Source of the DNA: Devosia oryzisoli
GTDB lineage: Bacteria > Pseudomonadota > Alphaproteobacteria > Rhizobiales > Devosiaceae
DNA length: 64,000 nucleotides
NCBI RefSeq assembly: GCF_014837245.1
Contig: NZ_JACYFU010000002.1
Coordinates: 62,001-126,000, forward strand
Direction of reading: 5' to 3'
Part shown: in pieces, positions 34,029 through 43,793 of the stretch
Layout of the letters: each line of letters begins with the position of its first letter
Position numbering within the stretch: position 1 is the first letter of the stretch
The notes under the pieces: model-generated
Told to the model about the DNA's origin: nothing
The model's input: the letters and a program-made list of their open reading frames with translations, nothing else
Databases searched by the model: none
Made by a program: the position numbers and the translations under genes

Positions 34029-34775
34029 ATGACCAGTTCGCACATCACCGGCCCCAGCCGGGACGAGGTCCAGGCGCACCGCGGCGCCTCAGCCATCGCA
34101 CCCGAAAACACCCTCGCGGCGTTTCGCGCGGCGGCCGAACAGGGTGCGAAATGGGTGGAGCTCGACGTCGCTCTGCTCGGCGACGACACGCTGGTGGTCA
34201 TCCACGACGACAGCGTCGACCGCACCACGTCGGGAACCGGCAATCTCGGAGCGCTGACGCGGGCCGAGGTGGATCGGCTGGACGCCGGGTCGTGGTTCGG
34301 CAGCCAGTTCGCCGGCGAGAAGCTGCCGACTCTGGACGAGGTGATCGCCGAGCTCGGGCAGCTCGGCCTTTCCGCCAATGTCGAAATCAAGCAGCACCCG
34401 CACCACAAATCGCTCGACCAGCTGGTCGAGGCCGTGCAGCACGCTATCGGCAAGCGGGCTGCCGGTACGAACATCATGATCTCGAGCTTTGATCCGGACT
34501 GTCTCAGGGCAATGCACGCCCTCGAGCCGGATCTCGAAATGGCCATGCTCTGGGGACGCCCGCCGGAGGATTGGGAGGCTCAGCTGGCCGCCATTCCCGC
34601 CAAGACCATCCATATGCACTTCAAGGCGCTCTCCATCGGCCTTCTGGAGGAGACCACCAAGAAGGGCACCAAGGTGCGCGCCTGGACCTGCAACGATCCG
34701 GTGCAGCTCGTTTCCTTCTGGGACGCAGGGCTGACCGGCGTCATCACCGACAACCCGAAACTTTTCCTCGGCTAG
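34029..34775 (+). CDS. ugpQ: Glycerophosphodiester phosphodiesterase UgpQ
   Basis: A 248-residue cytoplasmic GDPD that splits imported glycerophosphodiesters into glycerol-3-phosphate and an alcohol. All family residues are in place: HRGAS with His17-Arg18, VELD with Glu44 and Asp46, VIHDDSVDRTT with His59, VEIKQHP in the middle and GVITDNP at the end. This is the classical type, unlike the divergent enzyme at 25991. It lies 49 bases after ugpC. The open frame upstream of ATG 34029 is a shadow of ugpC. Confidence 0.92.
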   Translation: MTSSHITGPSRDEVQAHRGASAIAPENTLAAFRAAAEQGAKWVELDVALLGDDTLVVIHDDSVDRTTSGTGNLGALTRAEVDRLDAGSWFGSQFAGEKLPTLDEVIAELGQLGLSANVEIKQHPHHKSLDQLVEAVQHAIGKRAAGTNIMISSFDPDCLRAMHALEPDLEMAMLWGRPPEDWEAQLAAIPAKTIHMHFKALSIGLLEETTKKGTKVRAWTCNDPVQLVSFWDAGLTGVITDNPKLFLG

Positions 34776-34794
34776 CACAGGTGCGGGACAGGAC

Positions 34795-35568
34795 ATGCTC
34801 TCGAGCCGGCAACGCGACATTCTCGCCCTGATCGAGACGGAAGGCGCTCAATATATCGAGCATCTTGCGGAGCGGTACGGCCTGACGACGCAGACCATCC
34901 GGCGCGACATCAATGCCCTGTGCGACCTCGGCTTTGCGCGGCGCTTCCACGGCGGTGTGGACCTACCGGTCGAGGGGCGCAACATCTCCGTCAACGCCCG
35001 CGCCACCCTCAACAGCGGTGCCAAGCAGCGGATCGCAAGCCATGTGGCCGCGGCCATCGAGCCCGGCTCCACCATTTTCATGGGCATCGGCAGCACCGTG
35101 CAATTCGTCGCTGCAGCGCTGCGGGAGCATCAGGGATTGCGGGTCGTCACCAACAATATCGACGTCGCGCTGACCCTCAGCGAAGCGCCCCAGGTCGAAG
35201 TGCATGTGAGCGGTGGCCTGTTGCGGCACAACGACCGGGACGTGGTGGGGTCGGACGCCTTGCGATTTTTCGAGAAGTTCTATGCCAATTACGCCGTGGT
35301 CGGCGCGGGTGCGCTGCATCCGCAAAAGGGCGTCCTCGACTACAGCCACAGCGAGGCGCAGATGACGACGACGCTTCTCGAGAACGCGCGCTCGCATTTC
35401 CTCGTCGCCGATGTCAGCAAGTGGACGCGCGACGCTTCCGTGCGCGTGGTGCCGTTTTCGCGCATCGCGTGCCTGGTAACCGATCGCCTGCCCGATGACC
35501 CCGCCGTTCGCCGGGCGCTCGACGAGGCCGGCACGGATGTGGTGTTGTGCGACGGGGTGGCGGCGTGA
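34795..35568 (+). CDS. DeoR/GlpR-family transcriptional regulator
   Basis: A 257-residue DeoR-type regulator. The N-terminal winged helix (1-57) has LAERYGLTTQTIRRDINALC and ARRFHGGV. The C-terminal DeoRC domain senses a phosphorylated sugar or glycerol-3-phosphate (GSTIFMGIGSTVQFVAAAL, VVTNNIDVALTL, VVGAGALHPQKGVLDYSHSEAQ). It sits in the ugp operon 19 bases after ugpQ and overlaps the HAD gene. GlpR-like palindromes in front of ugpB and of the Na/Pi cotransporter are its probable targets. Glycerol-3-phosphate as inducer is an inference. Confidence 0.88.
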   Translation: MLSSRQRDILALIETEGAQYIEHLAERYGLTTQTIRRDINALCDLGFARRFHGGVDLPVEGRNISVNARATLNSGAKQRIASHVAAAIEPGSTIFMGIGSTVQFVAAALREHQGLRVVTNNIDVALTLSEAPQVEVHVSGGLLRHNDRDVVGSDALRFFEKFYANYAVVGAGALHPQKGVLDYSHSEAQMTTTLLENARSHFLVADVSKWTRDASVRVVPFSRIACLVTDRLPDDPAVRRALDEAGTDVVLCDGVAA

Positions 35569-36334
35569 CCTATCATGGCCCAGCCCCCCTGCCCCGCGAC
35601 CTCGAAAAGGTCGAGATGTTGTTCACCGACATCGACGACACGCTGACCACCGAGGGGCGGCTGCTGCCCCAAACCTATCAGGCACTGTGGAGCCTGGCGG
35701 ACGCGGGCATCTCCATCGTCCCGGTGACCGGCGGGTCGGCCGGCTGGTGCGAGCACATCGTGCGCGTCTGGCCCGTGGCGGCGGTGATCGGCGAAAGCGG
35801 CGCCTTTGCCATGCGCTGGCGCAATGGCCGGCTCGAAACCGAGTTCTGGGAAGACGAAGCGCTGCAAAAGGAACGGCAGCGCGTGCATCTGGCGGCGGTT
35901 CGCGACCTGCTCGATGGCCAGTTCCCCATCGCGCACGACCAGGGTTTTCGCCTCGCCGACGTGGCGGTGGACATTGCCGGCGGTGCGCGCGCCTCGGTCG
36001 ACGCCCTGGCCGACAAGATCCGCGCCATCGGAGCAACGGTAGCCATCAGCTCCATCCACATCAACAGCTGGATCGGCGACTACAACAAGAAGGCGATGAG
36101 CGCCCGCCTGCTCAAGAGCATGGGCATGGACCAGAGCGAGGTGCCCGAGGCCACCGCCTTCGTGGGCGACTCGCGCAATGACGCGCCGATGTTCGGCTAC
36201 ATCCGCAACTCGTTCGGCGTTGCCAATATCCTGCCGATTCTCAATGACCTGCCGCACAAGCCGCGCTGGATTTCCGGGCGTCCGGCCGGTCTGGGGTTCG
36301 TGGATATCGCGCAGGCCCTGCTTGACGCCCGCCG

Positions 36335-36338
<4 letters not shown>
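35565..36338 (+). CDS. HAD-family phosphatase (Cof-like) of the ugp module
   Basis: A 257-residue HAD hydrolase. Motif I is LFTDIDDTLT with Asp22 and Asp24; the cap region is of the Cof/sucrose-phosphatase type; motif IV is FVGDSRNDAPMF. It should dephosphorylate a small cytoplasmic phosphate ester. I start it at GTG 35565, which overlaps the regulator stop (GTGA); another in-frame start lies 18 bases upstream. Its place after ugpQ and the DeoR gene suggests it handles a product of diester breakdown, parallel to the IMPase of module I. It ends in a four-base overlap with the convergent ATPase gene. Confidence 0.82.
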
Positions 36339-37398
<1,060 letters not shown>

Positions 37399-37402
<4 letters not shown>

Positions 37403-38226
37403 TTGAGGGCTCCGGAGGTGAGGCCGGCAACGATGCGGCGCTGAAGGATGACGAAGATCGCGACGATCGGGGTCACGTAGATCGCGGCATAGGCCATGAT
37501 TCCGTTCCAGTCGGTGGAATTGGGGCCGAGGAAGCCCGACAAGCCGACGCTGGCCGGTTGATAGGCCTGGGTCGTGATGATGGACTTGGAGTAGATGTAC
37601 TCGCCGAAGGCCTGCATGAAGGTGAGGATGGCCAGCACCAGGATGCCGTTGCGCGCCAGCGGCAGGACGATGAAGAAGAATGCCCCCCAGCGGGAGTTGC
37701 CATCGACGAGCGCGGCCTCCTCGAGTTCGCGCGGCACGTTCATGAAGGTGGCGCGCACCAGCACGATATAGAATGGGATCGCCTTGGCACTCGCCGCCAG
37801 GATAACCGCGGTTCGCGGGTAGTTAAGCAATCCGAGCTGGTTGAAGCCTACATAGAGCGGGGTGATCATCACCGAGGCCGGAAGCACCTGGAGCATCAGG
37901 ATCGCGAAGAGCCCGATATCGATCCAGACGCTGCGATAGCGCGCCAGCACATAGGCGCAACCGGTGCCGAGCAGTACGGTGAGCGCGGTTACGCCCGAGC
38001 CGATGACAACTGAATTCCACAGGAACACGGACATGTTCCGCCGGGCCCAGGTCTCGGGGTAGATGGAGGGGTCGGGATTGCGCGGCCAGAAGGTCGGCGG
38101 GTTGGCGAAGATCTCCGACTGACCTTTGAGGCTGGTGACGTACATCCAGTAGAGCGGGAAGAGGTAGATCGCCGCCAGAGCGATGGCGAGCACGAACAGC
38201 AGCTTGGGAACGGGGACGCGGCTCAT
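37399..38226 (-). CDS. Carbohydrate ABC importer permease (MalG-like)
   Basis: A 275-residue inner-membrane permease with six helices, beginning LLFVLAIALAAIYLFPLYWMYVTSLK. The EAA loop reads ELEEAALVDGNSRWGAFFFIVLP. It is the MalG/CUT1 type that pairs with the permease at 38223-39125. Four-base overlaps with both neighbours show a tight operon. Confidence 0.88.
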
Positions 38227-39125
38227 CCGCGCACCTCATGGCGCGTGGACCAGACATAGACGATCGAGGCGATCAAAACGAAGATCAGCATCATGACGGA
38301 CACCGTTGCGCCCTTTGCAAAATCGAAGAGCTTGAAGGACCACTGCCACGCCCAATACTGGGCGACACTGGAGGAGTTGGCGGGCCCGCCCTCGGTGATG
38401 GCCGGGAACAGGTCGAACTGCTGCAGCGTGTAGATCAGGCCCAGCGCGAGCACCGCGCCGATCGTCGCCCGCATCATCGGCAGGGTAATGGTGGAGAAGC
38501 GCTGCCAGCCATTGGCGCCGTCGAGCTCGGCGGCCTCGTAGAGATCGCCGGGAATACCGGCCAGCCCGACCGACAGCAGCATCATGTTGAAGGCGAGGCC
38601 AAGCCAGATATTGGCGATGGTGACGGCCCAGATCGACAGATTGGGATCGGATTTCCAGAACATGGTCCCGTTGGTGACGCCAAGCGCCTGCAGGATGGCA
38701 TTGAGCACGCCATAGTCACCGGCAAGGATAAAGCCCCAGAGGGCCCCAACGACGAGACCGGGCATGACCCACGAGACAAGAAACAGGCCGCGGATCGTGG
38801 AGGCGAAGGGGAACTTCGCCATGAAGAAGATGGCGAGCGCAAAGCCAAAGCAGAACTGCCCGATAATCGAGCCGAACACGAAGATCGCCGTGTTCTTCAT
38901 GACCAGGCCGAACTCGGGCTGGCTGATGACGTCTTGGTAGTTTTCCAGTCCGATGAAGGGGCGCGAGAATGTCCCCAGGTTGAACATGTCGACCTGCTGG
39001 AAACTCATCAGGACATTGTAGAGGAGCGGCAATCCGGCCATCACGATCAGGAAGATCATCGTCAGGCTGACCAGCAGGATGTCGAACCCCTTGCCGTCGG
39101 TGATGCTCGATAGGATGCGGCGCAT
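38223..39125 (-). CDS. Carbohydrate ABC importer permease (MalF-like)
   Basis: A 300-residue inner-membrane permease of the CUT1 family, first helix at about 15-38 (ILLVSLTMIFLIVMAGLPLLY). The EAA loop is DLYEAAELDGANGWQRFSTITLP. I use the ATG at 39125, which has GGAAGGGG at a good distance; an in-frame ATG 60 bases upstream lies within the stem-loop region and is unlikely. It pairs with the following MalG-like permease. Confidence 0.88.
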   Translation of the reverse strand: MRRILSSITDGKGFDILLVSLTMIFLIVMAGLPLLYNVLMSFQQVDMFNLGTFSRPFIGLENYQDVISQPEFGLVMKNTAIFVFGSIIGQFCFGFALAIFFMAKFPFASTIRGLFLVSWVMPGLVVGALWGFILAGDYGVLNAILQALGVTNGTMFWKSDPNLSIWAVTIANIWLGLAFNMMLLSVGLAGIPGDLYEAAELDGANGWQRFSTITLPMMRATIGAVLALGLIYTLQQFDLFPAITEGGPANSSSVAQYWAWQWSFKLFDFAKGATVSVMMLIFVLIASIVYVWSTRHEVRG

Positions 39126-39168
39126 GGTCGATCCCCTTCCCCGATTGTGAGAGCGCGCAAAGAACAAA

Positions 39169-39196
39169 TCTCCGGCGGGGTTCACACCGCCGGAGA
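39169..39196 (-). terminator. Stem-loop between the binding-protein and permease genes
   Basis: TCTCCGGCGG (39169-39178) pairs perfectly with CCGCCGGAGA (39187-39196) around eight bases. It begins 15 bases past the binding-protein stop and ends 44 bases before the permease start. There is no T tract. It parallels the stem-loops after ugpB and after the binding-protein gene at 54058. Confidence 0.65.
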
Positions 39197-39210
39197 GAGC
39201 TTAGTCAGGA

Positions 39211-40446
39211 TCAGTCCTGGACCACGCTGTCGATCGTGCTCTGAGCCTGGCTCAGCGCCTCGTCGGGCGTCATCTGCCCGGTAAGTGCTGCCTGTTCGGC
39301 GTCGAAGATGGCCTTGGACACTTTCTGCCACACCGGCGAGGGGCCGCGTGGCTTGGCGTACTTCAGCTGCTCCTGGAACACCTTCAGGGCAGCATCCTTC
39401 TTTTCGACGCCGGTTTCGGGGAGCTCGATGTCGCCACGGGCGGGCAGGTAACCAAATTCGGGAAAGAGCCGGTCATCCTGGCTGACGAAGTACTCCAAAA
39501 CCTTGAAAGCTTCTTCCGGGTGTTTGGTCGTCGACATTATGCCGAGGTTGAAGCCACCAAGGGCAGAGGAACGCTCGTCGCCCTCCTTGAAGGTCGGCAG
39601 CAGGGTCACGCCCCAGTCGAAGTCCGCATCCTTGACCATGCGCTCGATCTCCCAGGGGCCGGAGATGGCCATGGCAGCATTGCCGGAGTTGAAGGTCCCC
39701 GTGGAGTCAAATTGGCCGAGCGAGAGCACGTCCTGGCTCATGACGCCGTCGTCGATCATGCCCTTGACCATGGAGAGCCACTCGCGCGCGCCCTCGGTAT
39801 TGACGTCCTTGTAGCTGCCGCCGGACATCTGGATCACCGGCAGGAACTGGAACGTGCCTTCCTCATTGCCGCGAGCCGAGAGGGTCGCGCCGTAGATGCC
39901 CTGGTCGGGCTTGGCCATCTTGCGGGCGGCGGCCTCGAACTCTTCCCAGGTCTGGGGCGGCTCGGCGATGCCGGCCTCCTCAAGCATATCCTTGTTGTAG
40001 AACAAGCCGATGGTGTCGGTGTATTTGGGAACGCCGTAAAGCTTGCCGTCCCAGGTGACCGAGTTCAACGGTCCCTCGAAATAGGCATCCGCATTTATGA
40101 CGTCGCTGTTCTTGACCATGTCGGTGATGTCGAGAAACGCGCCGCGGGAGCTGAACAGGGCAAAGTCGGGGTTGTCGAGGCTCACGATGTCCGGGGCGCT
40201 GCCCGTGGCGTAGGCGCGCAGCGTCTCGTTGACGATTTCGTCGAATTTGAGCGTCCGATATTCAACCTTGATGTCGGTACTTTGCTCGTTGAACTCTTTC
40301 GAGAAGGTGTCCGAAGGGCCAGCCTGGTTGGCGCCATCGATCGACCAGACGGTGATCGTCACCGGCTCCTGGGCAACACTCGGCCCGGCGATCGCCATGG
40401 CGGCGAACGCCACCCCGGCCAGCAGTTTGACTTTTGAGAATTTCAT
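39211..40446 (-). CDS. Carbohydrate ABC importer substrate-binding protein
   Basis: A 411-residue periplasmic family 1 sugar-binding protein. The signal peptide MKFSKVKLLAGVAFAAMAIA ends near SVAQ. PVTITVWSIDGANQAGPSDTFSKEFN, GSAPDIVSLDNPDFALFSSR and DTIGLFYNKDMLEEAGIAEPP are typical CUT1 binding-protein segments. The ATG has GGGAGGAAAAG in front. It is the first importer gene of the leftward run and is separated from the LacI gene by a long hairpin. Its ligand is an unidentified sugar or polyol. Confidence 0.88.
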   Translation of the reverse strand: MKFSKVKLLAGVAFAAMAIAGPSVAQEPVTITVWSIDGANQAGPSDTFSKEFNEQSTDIKVEYRTLKFDEIVNETLRAYATGSAPDIVSLDNPDFALFSSRGAFLDITDMVKNSDVINADAYFEGPLNSVTWDGKLYGVPKYTDTIGLFYNKDMLEEAGIAEPPQTWEEFEAAARKMAKPDQGIYGATLSARGNEEGTFQFLPVIQMSGGSYKDVNTEGAREWLSMVKGMIDDGVMSQDVLSLGQFDSTGTFNSGNAAMAISGPWEIERMVKDADFDWGVTLLPTFKEGDERSSALGGFNLGIMSTTKHPEEAFKVLEYFVSQDDRLFPEFGYLPARGDIELPETGVEKKDAALKVFQEQLKYAKPRGPSPVWQKVSKAIFDAEQAALTGQMTPDEALSQAQSTIDSVVQD

Positions 40447-40522
40447 TGCTTTTCCTCCCTTTGCGGCCCCTGGCCGCTCTCCTGGCCGCGACGGGTTTCC
40501 TCTTCCCGTTGCGGTCCGCCAA

Positions 40523-40555
40523 GCCGTCGCAGGTGGTCGCAACACCTGCGGCGGC
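40523..40555 (-). terminator. Long hairpin between LacI gene and importer operon
   Basis: GCCGTCGCAGGTG pairs with CACCTGCGGCGGC (13 pairs, one G-T) around GTCGCAA. It starts five bases past the LacI stop codon and ends 76 bases before the binding-protein start. It lacks a T tract, so it could be a leaky terminator or processing site within one long transcript. Confidence 0.6.
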
Positions 40556-40559
40556 GGTT

Positions 40560-41615
40560 TCAGACTTCCTCGAGCACGCCTCCCTGCTGATCGGACGACC
40601 GCCGAACGCCGCCGCAGGACTGGCGCACCACGAGCTTGCACGGCAGCTGGCGGACACCCGGCTCGACCGGCTTGCCTTCGGCAAGCTCCAGGATCAGGCG
40701 TCCGGCCTCGCGGCCGAGTTCCTTGAGATTCATGTCGACGCTGGTGAGCGGCGGGCGCGTTGCGGCCGACACGATCTCCCAATTGTCGAACCCGACGACC
40801 GAGACTTGATCCGGCACCACAATGCCGCGCTCGCGCAGGGCATCGACCACGCCGCGGGCGATCTGGTCGTTGCCGCAAAAGACCGCGTCGGGCTTGTCTC
40901 CGGCCTCACTCCAGAGCCGCCCGACCGCCTCGTGCCCCCAGGCTTCCGACCACGGGCCGTGCAGCACCCTGCCCGCTTCGCCCACTACGGCGCGGAAGGC
41001 CCTGGCCCGTTCACCAACCGACACGAAAGTCTCCGGCCCCGTGACATGAACGATGTTCTTCCGCCCCGCCTGCACCAGCCACTCCACCGCTTCGCGCGCG
41101 CCCTGCGCATCGTCGCTGACCAGGGTGATGGCGTCCTCGGGGCCTTCGGTGAAGGCATAGACCACCGGCATGGGCAGGCCGCTGAGATCGACGGGCAGGC
41201 GCCGGTCGATGCGCTTGCCGGTGGCGATGATGCCGTCCACTTGCTTGTCGAGCATGGCGTCGACATGCACCTTGCCCAGCGCCGCATCGTCCTCGATGCC
41301 GCACAGGAACACCGACACGCCCTGGTCGACCAGGGCTTCGGATACCCCCGCCATCACCGGCAGGGTGAAGCGGCCATAGGTGTCGTTGGTGAGGAGACCC
41401 ACGGTAAAGCTACGATGCTTGGTCAGCGCCCGCGCCATGGCGTTGGGCCGAAAGCCGAGCGCCGCCGCCGTCTGCTTGACGCGCGTCCGGGTTGCCTCGG
41501 TCATGCGCCCGGTATCGTTGAGAGCCTTGGAGGCCGTCGCCACGCTGACGCCAGCGACGCGGGCGACATCGTAGATGCGGATGCGCTCTGCCTTGGCCAC
41601 GTCAGCGTACCTCAA
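40560..41615 (-). CDS. LacI-family transcriptional regulator of the sugar importer
   Basis: A 351-residue LacI/GalR regulator. The helix-turn-helix is RIYDVARVAGVSVATASKAL (residues 13-32), the hinge FRPNAMARALTK, and the effector domain runs from about 68 (FTVGLLTNDTYGRFTLPVM) to VVGFDNWEIVSAATRPPLTSV. It is encoded between the isomerase gene and the binding-protein gene on the same strand and probably represses the importer. The start could be ATG 41615 or an in-frame codon a little further on; the extra 11 residues are harmless. Confidence 0.88.
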   Translation of the reverse strand: MRYADVAKAERIRIYDVARVAGVSVATASKALNDTGRMTEATRTRVKQTAAALGFRPNAMARALTKHRSFTVGLLTNDTYGRFTLPVMAGVSEALVDQGVSVFLCGIEDDAALGKVHVDAMLDKQVDGIIATGKRIDRRLPVDLSGLPMPVVYAFTEGPEDAITLVSDDAQGAREAVEWLVQAGRKNIVHVTGPETFVSVGERARAFRAVVGEAGRVLHGPWSEAWGHEAVGRLWSEAGDKPDAVFCGNDQIARGVVDALRERGIVVPDQVSVVGFDNWEIVSAATRPPLTSVDMNLKELGREAGRLILELAEGKPVEPGVRQLPCKLVVRQSCGGVRRSSDQQGGVLEEV

Positions 41616-41642
41616 AGGAAAACCCTTTTCTCATGTTTGATA

Positions 41643-41666
41643 AAACGGTTTCTCAGTTTTCGTCAA
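41643..41666 (-). promoter_or_regulatory. Candidate promoter with overlapping operator for the LacI gene
   Basis: On the minus strand TTGACG (41661-41666) could be a -35 box. The symmetric AAACCGTTT (41643-41651), a LacI-like half-operator pair, follows inside the spacer/-10 region, where TTTTAT is the best -10. That position would suit autorepression. The match is weak. Confidence 0.3.
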
Positions 41667-41677
41667 GCGCGATCCCA

Positions 41678-42580
41678 TCACCGCCCCACGTCCACATAGG
41701 AACCACCGCGGCACTCCTTGAGGTAATCGAGGGCGCGCACCTGCCCGGTCATCTCGAGCGCATCGCGATAGACCGGATCGTGCCAGCCTTCGATGTCGAT
41801 CGAGCCGCTCCACCCGGCCAGACGCAGTTCGGAGATGATGTCGACCCAGTTGCTGTCGCCGAAACCGGGCGTGCGCATGAAGACGAACTTTTCCTTGCCG
41901 AAGATGCCGTGCTCGCGGATCACCTCCCAGCGGATGGTGGCGTCCTTGCCGTGCACGTGGAAGAATTTGTGCGCCCATTTGCGGATCTGCGGCAGCGGGT
42001 CGATGAAATAGACCATCTGGTGGCAGGGCTCCCATTCGAGCCCGATATTGTCGTCCGGCGTCTCGTTGAACATCAGCTCCCAGGCATCGGGATTGTGCGC
42101 GATGTTCCAGTCGCCGGTCTGCCAGTTGCCATCCATGGCACAGTTCTCGAACGCGATCCTCACGCCCTTGTCGGCGGCGCGCTTGGCCAGCTCCGACCAG
42201 ACGTTCCTGTACTGCGGCAGGCTATCGGTCAGCGGCTTGTTCCGGATGCGTCCGGTAAAGCCGGCGACGCAGGTGGCGCCGAAATGGTGCGCATTGTCGA
42301 TGCAATCCTTCCAGCCCTGCAGGGTCTGGCGGTCCATCTCCTGGTCCTCCAGCGGATTGCCGAACATGCCGAGAGTGGAGATGGTGATGTCGCGCGCGCC
42401 GATGGCGTCCTTGCAGCGCTTGCCCAGTTCCGCCAGGTCCTGCCCGTTTGTGGTCTGCCAGAAGAAGGGCTCGAAACTTTCAAAGCCCAGGTCGGCGATG
42501 GCGGCGATGTTTTCCGGCGCCTTGCCCGCCGTGGCCTGGATCATCGTGCCGATGCGGATGGATTTGGCGGGGTCGCTCAT
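41678..42580 (-). CDS. Sugar phosphate isomerase/epimerase-like protein
   Basis: A 300-residue AP-endonuclease-2-like TIM barrel (xylose isomerase-like). It contains IAAIADLGFESFEPFFW, GVRIAFENCAMDGNW with a metal-binding Glu, GLEWEPCHQMVYFIDP, FHVHGKDATIRWE with metal-side His and Asp, and WSGSIDIEGWHDP. Proteins of this kind isomerise or epimerise sugars or inosose compounds in the cytoplasm. I start it at ATG 42580, preceded by AAGGA; a GTG at 42595 overlapping the upstream stop is the alternative. It is coupled with the Gfo/Idh oxidoreductase, a common pair in sugar and inositol catabolism. Confidence 0.82.
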   Translation of the reverse strand: MSDPAKSIRIGTMIQATAGKAPENIAAIADLGFESFEPFFWQTTNGQDLAELGKRCKDAIGARDITISTLGMFGNPLEDQEMDRQTLQGWKDCIDNAHHFGATCVAGFTGRIRNKPLTDSLPQYRNVWSELAKRAADKGVRIAFENCAMDGNWQTGDWNIAHNPDAWELMFNETPDDNIGLEWEPCHQMVYFIDPLPQIRKWAHKFFHVHGKDATIRWEVIREHGIFGKEKFVFMRTPGFGDSNWVDIISELRLAGWSGSIDIEGWHDPVYRDALEMTGQVRALDYLKECRGGSYVDVGR

Positions 42581-42591
42581 GGGCAGGTCCT

Positions 42592-43626
42592 TCACGAAGT
42601 AATGGTGACGCGCTGGCCGGTGCGCGCGCTCTCGATCGCGGCGAACACCATGGCCAGGCTCTTGATATTGTCGGTGCTGGCGGTTTCTGGCGCCCGGCCC
42701 GCCTCAAGTGCATCGAGGAATTCGGCAATGACGCTGGCGTGGCCATGCGTCCGGCTCTCGTTGGCGGGCGGCGGCACATCGATCTCCACCAGGTCGCGGA
42801 AAAAGCCGGTATCTCCCGAGACCACGCGCGCCTCGAAGCGCTCGGCGCCGTCCCAGACCAGCGTGCCCTTGGTGCCGGTGATGCGCCAGGCGCTTTCCCA
42901 ACTGGTATTGGCGCCCTCGGCACACCAGGAGCCGCGATAGTTGAAGACGATATCGTCCGCGAACTCGAATATGGCGTTCGCCGCCGCCCCGTGTCGGTAC
43001 CACGAGCCGCGCGGATTGGTTTCGAGGCAATAGACGGCCTTCGGCGCCGTCCCGGCCATGAAGCGCGCGGCATCGAGCGTGTGGATGGCCATGTCGAGCA
43101 GGAGCACGTGGTCCATGTCCTCCCGGAAGCCGCCGAAATGGGCGCCGATGAAGAAGTCGCAGTTGAGGCTGGTGATCTCGCCCAGCGCGCCGCTTTCGAT
43201 CAGCCGCCGGATGCGCCGCACGCCGGGAATGAAGCGCCGGTTCTGGATGATGGCGTGCACCCTGCCCGCCGCTTCGGCTGCCGCGATGAGCCGGCGCGCC
43301 TCATCCAGATTGCCCGCCATCGGCTTTTCGCTCAGCACATGACAGCCTTGGGCGAGGCCGATCTGGACCACGCCAGCGCGGGCGGCGGGAATAACCACGT
43401 CGAACAGGAGATCGGGCTTCGTCTCGGTTAGAACCACGTCGAGATCGGTGCCGATGACGGCATCGGCGAGATCGAATTCGGCGGCGCGGGCTTCCGCCGT
43501 GGCACGGTCGATGTCCACCATGCCCACCATGCGCACCCGGCCCTTGAGCAAGGGATGCTCGGTGATGGCCGTCAGCCAGCCCTTGGACATGCTGCCGCAA
43601 CCGGCGAGCACTGCCGTGAAAACCAC
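42592..43626 (-). CDS. Gfo/Idh/MocA-family oxidoreductase
   Basis: A 344-residue NAD(P)-dependent sugar dehydrogenase type. The Rossmann start VFTAVLAGCGSMSKGW is followed by CHVLSEKPMAGNLDEARRLI with the catalytic Lys of the EKP motif, and by LLDMAIHTLDAARF with the Asp-x3-His pair. It would oxidise a cyclitol or hexose ring hydroxyl. It opens a leftward operon and is divergent from the LacI gene at 43794. Two CGTAAACGTTT elements in the 167-base gap indicate control by that regulator. Confidence 0.88.
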   Translation of the reverse strand: MVFTAVLAGCGSMSKGWLTAITEHPLLKGRVRMVGMVDIDRATAEARAAEFDLADAVIGTDLDVVLTETKPDLLFDVVIPAARAGVVQIGLAQGCHVLSEKPMAGNLDEARRLIAAAEAAGRVHAIIQNRRFIPGVRRIRRLIESGALGEITSLNCDFFIGAHFGGFREDMDHVLLLDMAIHTLDAARFMAGTAPKAVYCLETNPRGSWYRHGAAANAIFEFADDIVFNYRGSWCAEGANTSWESAWRITGTKGTLVWDGAERFEARVVSGDTGFFRDLVEIDVPPPANESRTHGHASVIAEFLDALEAGRAPETASTDNIKSLAMVFAAIESARTGQRVTITS

Positions 43627-43691
43627 GATGATCCTCCCTCTGGACTTTGCCTCATGCTTGCCGTCTTCTGCGGTCTCGCACGGGCAGGTCC

Positions 43692-43705
43692 CGTAAACGT
43701 TTACG
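43692..43705. promoter_or_regulatory. LacI-type operator (perfect palindrome)
   Basis: CGTAAACGTTTACG is a perfect 14-base palindrome of the LacI/GalR type with central CG. It lies 66 bases upstream of the oxidoreductase start and 89 bases before the divergent LacI gene. Confidence 0.7.
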
Positions 43706-43742
43706 ACGATAAGCGGTGCAATTCCGCTCTGTCAATGGGCTC

Positions 43743-43754
43743 CGTAAACGTTTC
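43743..43754. promoter_or_regulatory. Second LacI-type operator
   Basis: CGTAAACGTTTC repeats 11 of the first 12 bases of the palindrome at 43692. The two centres are 51 bases apart, close to five helical turns, and this copy lies 40 bases upstream of the LacI gene start. Confidence 0.6.
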
Positions 43755-43793
43755 TGGAGGAGTGGAAAACCGCATGCGCGGAGGAGCGAAAGC

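Noticed and set aside
43728-43746. CTGTCAATGGGCTCCGTAA as a second Pho box
   Set aside because: Only the first half resembles a Pho half-site; the second half matches poorly and the region is already explained by LacI operators.
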